Shown: one piece after another, positions 1-5,115 of the stretch
Layout: each line of letters begins with the position of its first letter
Numbering within the stretch: position 1 is the stretch's first letter
Assembly: GCA_002432195.1 (NCBI GenBank)
Contig: DJGG01000067.1
Span: 1-7,624, forward strand
DNA length: 7,624 bases
Reading direction: 5' to 3'
From: Desulfobacteraceae bacterium UBA5852
GTDB taxonomy: Bacteria > Desulfobacterota > Desulfobacteria > Desulfobacterales > UBA5852
The notes under the pieces: model-generated
Database searches by the model: none
What the model was told of the DNA's origin: nothing
Seen by the model: the letters and a program-made list of their open reading frames with translations, nothing else
Made by a program: the position numbers and the translations under genes

Positions 1-1482
1 GGCCAGGCTGTGCTCGATTTCCCCTGCCGGACCGTGGATCGCCAGGCGCAGGTCCAGGGCATAGGCGGGTTCCGCCTGCACCACGGCGCCCGTAAGGCGG
101 AAGCCCTCCGCCGCGGGCCGCAGCGCGACCTCCTCCAGGGCCAGGCGGGGGGCCCCGGGGCGGGCGACCCATTGGCGGAAGAAGTTCTCCAGGTCTTCTC
201 CGCTTTGGGCCTCGAAGACCTCCTGGATATGGGCCCACCCCGTGGGGGCGAAAAGGCGCGCGGCGTAGAGACGGCGCAAGCCCGCCCAGAAGACGGCGTC
301 GCCCACCCGCCGACGCAGCATGTGGAAAACCATGGCGCCCTTGTCGTAGCCGATGGCCTTGGTCAGGGGGTCGGTGCGGCTCTGGAAACGATCCAGCGCG
401 AACTCCTCGCCGCCGGAAACCAGATCCGCGTAGTTGCGCAGGTACTGGCGCCGGTGATCCCGGGCCGCGGCCGGCGAGTGTCGCTCCTCGTAGAGGTGCT
501 CCGCCACGTAGCTGGTCAGCCCCTCGCTCCAGTTGCCGCCCGCCTCCGCCACCAGGACGCCGTTGCCCCACCAGCAGTGGGCGATTTCGTGCCCCAGGCT
601 GGTGCCGATGATGAAAGGCAGCCGGAGCACTCGGGTCCCCAGCAGGGTGAAGGAGGGGAAGCCGTAGCCCGTGGGGAAGAAATTCTCCACCACGGCGAAC
701 TGGGGGAAGGCATAGGGGCCGAAGAGATTTTCGTATAAGGCCAGGAAGCGCGTGGAGGCCTCCAGGTAGCCGGCGGCCAGGTGGCGGCTGGCGGGGAGCA
801 GGTAGGTGGACACCTTCACCTTTCCGGCCCGGCGCCGGGTCACCTCGAAGGGGCCGGCCGCCAGCGCGAGCGGTTCCACGGCGCGCGCCACCTGCCAGCG
901 GCTGACGGTGGCCGAAAGGGTGGTGACCGTCCCGAGGGAGCGACCGCCCGTCACCGCCAGCATGCCGGCCGGTGCTTCCACTTCCAGCGTGAGGGTTTCC
1001 CGGGCCCCGGCCAGGGAGGGGTACCAGCCGGCGCCCCCCAGCAGCAGGACGCCTTCCGGGGAGATGGTTCCGGTGACGCCGTAACCGGGGTTGTCGGTGT
1101 TCACCGGCTGGACCGGTACCGGGTCGTCGAAGCGGGCCGCATAAGCCAGGCGCAGGGTCAGCGTGCCGTGCCGTTCGGCGGGCGCCAGGTCCACGGCCAG
1201 ATGCCCGCCGGACCGCCGTACGGTTCGGGAGGCGCCGCCGATTTCCAACGCGTGGATGACCGCCTGTGGTCCGAGAAATAGCGTGAGGGTGGCGGCGCCA
1301 CCCGGCTGGACGCTCAGGTGGTCCTCGCCTTCCAGGCGCTGGGTGGCGGGCAGCAGTCGTAACCGCAGGCGGTGGTCGGCCGCCAGGTCGGCGGAAGCGG
1401 AGGCTTGGCCCAGGGCGAGCAGCGACCACGCGCCGGCAAGCACGGCCAGGCAGAGCCCCCATCGCGGGAAGACATGCGGCAT
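1..1482 (-). CDS. Exported M1-family zinc metallopeptidase (3' end outside window)
   Basis: The frame is open from an ATG at 1482 to the left edge, giving 494 codons with no stop, so the C-terminus is missing. Residues 1-31 form a signal peptide: Arg7, a hydrophobic core at about 9-25, and a likely Ala-Ser-Ala cleavage site before Asp32. The mature protein should therefore be periplasmic or secreted. A beta-rich N-terminal region precedes the catalytic domain. This carries HEIAH at 298-302 followed by WWGN, the third zinc ligand Glu320 in GNWSEG, and Tyr379 in GYDKGA, the usual M1 catalytic tyrosine position. The usual GAMEN exopeptidase motif is replaced by VVEN at 264-267, followed by a Phe/Gly/Tyr-rich stretch. 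The spacing from the second His to Glu320 is 17 residues rather than the classical 18. I recall both traits from a separate bacterial M1-like subfamily, but cannot check this here. The protein probably cleaves peptides; aminopeptidase activity is less certain without GAMEN. It is divergent from the kinase operon, so regulation is probably separate. Confidence 0.88.
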   Translation of the reverse strand, partial: MPHVFPRWGLCLAVLAGAWSLLALGQASASADLAADHRLRLRLLPATQRLEGEDHLSVQPGGAATLTLFLGPQAVIHALEIGGASRTVRRSGGHLAVDLAPAERHGTLTLRLAYAARFDDPVPVQPVNTDNPGYGVTGTISPEGVLLLGGAGWYPSLAGARETLTLEVEAPAGMLAVTGGRSLGTVTTLSATVSRWQVARAVEPLALAAGPFEVTRRRAGKVKVSTYLLPASRHLAAGYLEASTRFLALYENLFGPYAFPQFAVVENFFPTGYGFPSFTLLGTRVLRLPFIIGTSLGHEIAHCWWGNGVLVAEAGGNWSEGLTSYVAEHLYEERHSPAAARDHRRQYLRNYADLVSGGEEFALDRFQSRTDPLTKAIGYDKGAMVFHMLRRRVGDAVFWAGLRRLYAARLFAPTGWAHIQEVFEAQSGEDLENFFRQWVARPGAPRLALEEVALRPAAEGFRLTGAVVQAEPAYALDLRLAIHGPAGEIEHSLA

Positions 1483-1490
1483 GCGCGGTG

Positions 1491-1495
1491 CTCCT
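1491..1495 (-). promoter_or_regulatory. Ribosome binding site of the leftward M1 peptidase
   Basis: On the minus strand AGGAG lies 8 nt before the ATG at 1482-1480. This, together with the signal peptide beginning right at that codon, fixes the start. Confidence 0.75.
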
Positions 1496-1761
1496 GTCGG
1501 CAGGCTGGGGACCGCGACCGGGTCCGTGGTGGTGGGGCACGCCGCCGTCCGGTTTTCCCGTGCGGCGCCCAGCAGGCTGCGGATGAACCGGCATCGGGCC
1601 GAAAGGCATGGCATGGGCCGATGGGAAAAGCCACGCCACCTTTAAGGGTTGTGAGCATTTTCCCGAGGCTTGCAATCCCGCCGTCGGGGGGACAATCCGG
1701 CCGGAGGCGCAGTTGATCCACCGCCTGCTAGCGCCATGGTAGGACCCGGCGGTGGCTTGTC

Positions 1762-1801
1762 AAAGCCCCGTGGGCCGGGCCGGTGGTGCGGGGCGGGCTT
1801 T
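1762..1801. repeat. 7-bp inverted repeat AAAGCCC / GGGCTTT
   Basis: AAAGCCC at 1762-1768 is exactly mirrored by GGGCTTT at 1795-1801, with a 26-nt GC-rich interval. It sits immediately upstream of the putative -35 element at 1805, where an activator or repressor site could lie. The long interval and GC-rich background make a chance match possible, and no function can be assigned. Confidence 0.3.
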
Positions 1802-1804
1802 CGA

Positions 1805-1833
1805 TTGACCTTCCGGGCGAACTGTAATATGCT
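1805..1833 (+). promoter_or_regulatory. Sigma-70-type promoter for the kinase operon
   Basis: TTGACC at 1805-1810 matches the -35 consensus in 5 of 6 positions. It is followed after exactly 17 nt by TATGCT at 1828-1833, which matches the -10 consensus in 4 of 6. The hexamers stand out because the surroundings are GC-rich while this stretch is AT-richer. Transcription would start near 1840, giving a leader of about 120 nt before the kinase ATG. An overlapping TAATAT at 1825-1830 would leave only a 14-nt spacer and is less likely to be the -10. Confidence 0.55.
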
Positions 1834-1852
1834 CCGGCGCAAGGTAACGCCC

Positions 1853-1873
1853 TCAAATTGCGGGTAAATTTGA
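1853..1873 (+). promoter_or_regulatory. Perfect inverted repeat TCAAATT-N7-AATTTGA in the kinase leader
   Basis: TCAAATT at 1853-1859 and AATTTGA at 1867-1873 are exact reverse complements separated by 7 nt. The element is AT-rich in a very GC-rich region, which argues against a background coincidence. It lies about 13-33 nt after the predicted transcription start. It could be an operator for a dimeric repressor, or a small stem-loop at the start of the mRNA. A weaker GGCG/CGCC stem at 1836-1851 sits directly before it. Confidence 0.45.
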
Positions 1874-1908
1874 ACCTGATGCTACGTATGGCCCGTTTTT
1901 TGCCTGGA

Positions 1909-1949
1909 TCCGGCCAGACCAAAACCGGCGGCGGCCTCCAGCGGCCGGA
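1909..1949 (+). promoter_or_regulatory. Possible stem covering the kinase Shine-Dalgarno
   Basis: TCCGGCC at 1909-1915 can pair perfectly with GGCCGGA at 1943-1949. The right arm contains the first three bases of the GGAG ribosome binding site of the kinase. Such a stem would reduce translation unless opened. The 27-nt loop and the many GGCC strings in this GC-rich sequence mean the pairing may be fortuitous. Confidence 0.3.
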
Positions 1950-1950
1950 G
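1947..1950 (+). promoter_or_regulatory. Ribosome binding site of the kinase
   Basis: GGAG lies 8 nt before the ATG at 1959. It would be only 2 nt from an alternative in-frame TTG at 1953, so the spacing decides in favour of the ATG. Confidence 0.7.
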
Positions 1951-1958
1951 ATTTGCCG

Positions 1959-2852
1959 ATGAATGCAATCGCCCAACTCAAGGTGGATCACCTGATCGGC
2001 GCCGACGTGGGAACGGCCACCATCCTGAAGGAGTTGGCCCGTGGGGGCATGGCCATCGTCTTCGTGGCCTACCAGCGGACCCTCAAACGCCAGATCGCCC
2101 TCAAGATCCTGCCCAAGAGTCTTCTGACCCCGGCCACGGCCCGGCGGTTCCAGCAGGAGGCCGAATCGGCCGCCATCCTGGCCCACCCCAACATCATTCC
2201 GATCTACGAGGTCGGCGAAACGGACGACTTCCTCTATTTCACCATGCAGCTGGTGCAGGGGCATTCCCTGTCCGGGGCGATCGACCGGGTGCGCAAGAGC
2301 ATCCTGCCCAGCCGGCGTTGCATACCGCTGGAGGAAGCCCTGCGGGTGATGGTGCCGGTCTTGGACGCCCTCGATTACGCCCACCGGCAGGGCATCGTGC
2401 ACCGGGACATCAAGCCGGACAACATCCTCATCGAGAAGCACACGCAACGCCCGCTGGTCACGGATTTCGGTGTGGCCCGGATCCTGCGCGGGGAAGACGA
2501 ACAGCATCCCATGATCCAGGGAACCCCCATCTACATGCCGCCGGAGCAGGTCCTGGGCCAGGGCATCGACGGCCGCAGCGACATCTATGCGGCCGGGACC
2601 ATGCTCTTCAAGATGCTATCCCCGGACCTGCCGCTGCCCGAATTCGATTCCAAGGTGGCCCTGCTGAAGTTGAAGCTCCGGCGCCAGCAGGGTATTTTCA
2701 CCAAGCGGCCCTCGGAGGTCAATCCGCTTCTGGACGAGACCATGGACCGCATTATCCTTAAGGCGACGGCCTTCCGCCCGGAAGAACGCTACGCATCGTG
2801 TCGCGCCTTCATCGAGGATCTGCAAACCTACCAAAGGCGGATGCAGAACTGA
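1959..2852 (+). CDS. Soluble Hanks-type serine/threonine protein kinase
   Basis: This 297-residue protein consists almost entirely of one protein kinase domain (about 22-290). Motifs in order: a glycine-rich loop at 26-34 (ARGGMAIV), the ATP-anchoring Lys49 in ALK, a likely helix-C Glu67, the HRD loop at 148-150 with Lys152 and Asn155, the DFG magnesium site at 169-171, the GTP-x-Y-x-PPE segment at 188-196, and DIYAAG near 208-213. All catalytic residues are present, so it should be active, and the HRD arginine suggests activation-loop phosphorylation. The first and third loop glycines are replaced by Ala27 and Ala32, a mild deviation also seen in other bacterial kinases. There is no transmembrane helix and no PASTA or other sensor domain, so the kinase is cytoplasmic and must receive its signal from a partner. 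It ends 14 nt before the next gene, whose product is the natural candidate partner or substrate. The ATG at 1959 is preferred over TTG at 1953 by ribosome binding site spacing. Confidence 0.93.
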   Translation: MNAIAQLKVDHLIGADVGTATILKELARGGMAIVFVAYQRTLKRQIALKILPKSLLTPATARRFQQEAESAAILAHPNIIPIYEVGETDDFLYFTMQLVQGHSLSGAIDRVRKSILPSRRCIPLEEALRVMVPVLDALDYAHRQGIVHRDIKPDNILIEKHTQRPLVTDFGVARILRGEDEQHPMIQGTPIYMPPEQVLGQGIDGRSDIYAAGTMLFKMLSPDLPLPEFDSKVALLKLKLRRQQGIFTKRPSEVNPLLDETMDRIILKATAFRPEERYASCRAFIEDLQTYQRRMQN

Positions 2853-2856
2853 CCGC

Positions 2857-2860
2857 GGAG
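2857..2860 (+). promoter_or_regulatory. Ribosome binding site of the degenerate GGDEF protein
   Basis: GGAG lies 6 nt before the ATG at 2867. It supports this start over an in-frame GTG at 2798, which would overlap the kinase gene by 55 nt and has no comparable site. Confidence 0.65.
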
Positions 2861-2866
2861 CCCACG

Positions 2867-5053
2867 ATGGCCGAAGGGACACCCCTTAACAAATCCGAAC
2901 TGGACAAGCTCAGCCGCCTCTTCTCCCTGCTGTTCAACCGGGCGTCCATGTACCAGGTCAACCATCCGTACACGACGCAGTCCATCGCCGATTTCCACAA
3001 GGCCCTCGCCGCCGGCCTGCGGGCGCACTCGCCCCTGGTGATCATCATGAACCGCGAGCAGTTTTTCATCGAAGAGGAACCGTTCGACCCGCGCATCAAC
3101 ACCGCCCGCATGGCCGCCCACTTCAAGAAGGCCGCGGTGCAGTCGGTGTCTTTCACCGTCGGGGTGGGTGCCGCGGAGATCACCGAATTCGTCCGGATTT
3201 TCATCGACCTCACCACCCACGCCAGCGGCGAGATGATGAAAAAAGCCCTCCAGCGGGCCGGGGCCGAGCACATCCGGATCAACCACGTTTTCTTCGCCAA
3301 GGTCACCGAAGACGAGACCGTGGTGACCCGGGAGCAGTTGGCCGCCGCCGCGCCGGAAGCCGCCGGCCTCCCGGGCTCCAACGCGATGGATATCCTGGCC
3401 GGCGGCATGATCCTGGAAGAGCTCGAAAAGGCGCTCACCCTGCGCAACGTCATCGACAACCCCGGCGGGACGTGCAAGGTGCTCATCGACTCCGACCTGG
3501 CCGCCGCCCGGGAAAGCGGCCGGGGCGACGTCCGCTCGGGGCCGGTGATCGTCAAGCAGCTCAACCGCCTGGCGCAGGAAGCCGAGGAGCTGTCGGTGGG
3601 GGCCGAGGGCGCCACCCTGGGAGAACTGGCCGAGGCGGTTTTCGACATGAAGCGCAAGCTGCTCCACGGCATCGAGGCCCACAAGGCCGTGGGCGTCCTG
3701 TACGAGGACGAGGAGCAGATCCGCCAGGGGGCCGACACCCTCACCGATCGGGTGTTCATCCGGCTCATCCGGGCCGAGTACCGCAAGGGGGAGGTCACGG
3801 TGCAGCGGCTGGCGCAGGTCCTGCGCCGCCTGGTGCCCGACCCCGCGGAGCTCCAACGGTTGTTGCCCGCCCTCCGGACCGCGCTGCTCGAGGAGGGCAT
3901 GCCCCCTGGGGATTACCTGGCGCTGACCAGCGAGCTGGGCCGCGAGCTGCAAACCAAGGGCGTGGTGCAGGCGCTGCAGGAAAGCGCCGCATCCATCGGG
4001 GCGGACGCCGAGGAACTGGTCGACGAGGTCGTCAGCCGGCCGCAGATGGCCGCGGAACTCATTTTCCTGGCGGCCGAGATGCGGCGGGCCACCGGCGACG
4101 AGCACGTGCTGAGCGACCTCCTGGTGAACTACCTGGAACGCCTGGGTCCCCCCCTGGCCATGGAGCAGCTGGCTGCCGAGGGTTTCAAGGGGGACGATCA
4201 CGCCCGGAGCGTGGTGCAGCGGGTGCACCAGGAGATTTTCCAGCGCCTCCGGGGCCGCGCCATGGGTGACGACCTGCTGGCGGGGGTGGAAGCCCGCCTC
4301 AAGGAGCGCCTGGACGAGATGCTGGGCAAGATCAAGGCCGAGTGGAGCCAGCGCCAGGCGCCCACGCCGGACGGCCGGGGCGCCGCTCCGGTCTCCCTGC
4401 TGGGGGCCCTGGAAGGGGCCTCCGAGGGCGGCGAGGACTTTGCGCGCATCGTCGAGGAAATCCGCTACTCCCTGCGCCGCCGGGGGGTGGACGAAAACAA
4501 CGTCCAGGAGATCTATCGCGAGGTGACCCGGGGAAAGCTCGCCTGGCAACAACATCACGAGAAGAAGGACCTCCCGCGCGGGGTGCTCAACCGCAGCAGC
4601 ATCCTCTACTTCATCGACAAGGAGGTCCACCGGGCCCAGCGCTACGGGACACCCTTTTCGGCCCTGACCTTCGCCATCCTGCGGGCGATTCCCCGCAAGA
4701 AGGCGGTGAAGGGCGCCATCGATCCCAAAACCATCAACCAGTCGGTCCTGCGCCGGCTGGCCTGGGTGGTGCGGGAGCCGGACATGGTGGGCCAGCTGGA
4801 CAAGGGGCGCTTTGTGGCGGTGCTTCCCATGACCATGGCCGGCGATGCCCAGATAGCGCGCAAGCGGATCCTCGGGGAACTCCACAAACACGTCTACGTG
4901 GTCAACGATGTGCCCCTGAAGGTCAAACTGGCCGCCGTGGCCACCGATTTTCACCACGACGAGATGGCCTCCATGAAGGATTTCCTCGGCCGGGCCGAGC
5001 GGGATCTCTACAGCCTGCTGGTCCGCCTGCGCAACATCCGCGAACTGATGTAA
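2867..5053 (+). CDS. Large helical signalling protein with C-terminal degenerate GGDEF domain
   Basis: This 728-residue protein has no signal peptide or membrane segment. Residues about 10-150 (LFNRASMYQVNHPY, then a FFIEEEPFD strand and a VQSVSF strand) resemble an unnamed N-terminal module I recall from bacterial HEAT-repeat and signalling proteins. Residues about 160-565 are mostly charged amphipathic helices. From about 574 the sequence follows the GGDEF (diguanylate cyclase) fold: a start helix with R589-A590-x-R592-YG, then F-S-A-L-T-F, and at the end an A-V-L-P strand. The catalytic elements are gone: Ala603 and Leu605 replace the metal-binding aspartates, and the GG(D/E)EF signature is DKGRF at 645-649. 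Cyclase activity is therefore not expected. RxxD at 636-639 stands exactly where the cyclic-di-GMP inhibitory site lies in true cyclases, so the domain might bind cyclic-di-GMP. The gene follows the kinase by 14 nt and is very likely co-translated, so the protein may be a scaffold, effector or kinase substrate. The specific role is inferred. Confidence 0.85.
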   Translation: MAEGTPLNKSELDKLSRLFSLLFNRASMYQVNHPYTTQSIADFHKALAAGLRAHSPLVIIMNREQFFIEEEPFDPRINTARMAAHFKKAAVQSVSFTVGVGAAEITEFVRIFIDLTTHASGEMMKKALQRAGAEHIRINHVFFAKVTEDETVVTREQLAAAAPEAAGLPGSNAMDILAGGMILEELEKALTLRNVIDNPGGTCKVLIDSDLAAARESGRGDVRSGPVIVKQLNRLAQEAEELSVGAEGATLGELAEAVFDMKRKLLHGIEAHKAVGVLYEDEEQIRQGADTLTDRVFIRLIRAEYRKGEVTVQRLAQVLRRLVPDPAELQRLLPALRTALLEEGMPPGDYLALTSELGRELQTKGVVQALQESAASIGADAEELVDEVVSRPQMAAELIFLAAEMRRATGDEHVLSDLLVNYLERLGPPLAMEQLAAEGFKGDDHARSVVQRVHQEIFQRLRGRAMGDDLLAGVEARLKERLDEMLGKIKAEWSQRQAPTPDGRGAAPVSLLGALEGASEGGEDFARIVEEIRYSLRRRGVDENNVQEIYREVTRGKLAWQQHHEKKDLPRGVLNRSSILYFIDKEVHRAQRYGTPFSALTFAILRAIPRKKAVKGAIDPKTINQSVLRRLAWVVREPDMVGQLDKGRFVAVLPMTMAGDAQIARKRILGELHKHVYVVNDVPLKVKLAAVATDFHHDEMASMKDFLGRAERDLYSLLVRLRNIRELM

Positions 5054-5103
5054 GTCCCCGGTGCCCGGCCGCCGCGGCAGCGCGCAACCGATCCCGGACC
5101 CCC

Positions 5104-5108
5104 AGGAG
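5104..5108 (+). promoter_or_regulatory. Ribosome binding site of the cytosolic M1 aminopeptidase
   Basis: AGGAG lies 7 nt before the ATG at 5116. The frame stays open far upstream inside the previous gene, so this site is what fixes the start. The 62-nt gap from the previous stop shows no obvious terminator or promoter, in keeping with an operon. Confidence 0.75.
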
Positions 5109-5115
5109 CCCAACC

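Larger units (their letters stand above)
1483..1804. other. Divergent intergenic region, left part, no gene supported
   Basis: About 320 bases between the leftward peptidase and the rightward promoter. Short open frames on both strands run through it. None combines a ribosome binding site, a recognisable protein and a sensible codon pattern, and all are typical of GC-rich noncoding DNA. The promoter of the leftward peptidase should lie here, but I could not find a convincing minus-strand -35/-10 pair. No transposase remnant or tRNA-like structure was seen. Confidence 0.6.

Noticed and set aside
10..738. Plus-strand open frame of 242 codons at the left edge
   Set aside because: It is antisense to the exported M1 peptidase, whose HEIAH, GNWSEG and GYDKGA motifs are read on the minus strand.
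1314..1867. Small open frames on both strands in the divergent intergenic region
   Set aside because: Their products are Arg/Pro/Gly/Ala-rich without motifs, they conflict with one another, and no ribosome binding site with good spacing was seen.
1831..1900. Cyclic-di-GMP-I (GEMM) riboswitch
   Set aside because: The CGCAAGG and AACGCC strings look faintly similar, but the expected conserved core and its two-helix arrangement could not be matched.
1728..2507. Minus-strand open frame of 259 codons across the promoter region and the kinase
   Set aside because: It covers the kinase catalytic motifs in antisense and encodes nothing recognisable.
5054..5115. Terminator or promoter between the pseudo-GGDEF and M1 genes
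   Set aside because: The 62-nt gap has GC-rich partial dyads but no T-tract and no -35/-10 pair, so I treat the genes as one transcript.
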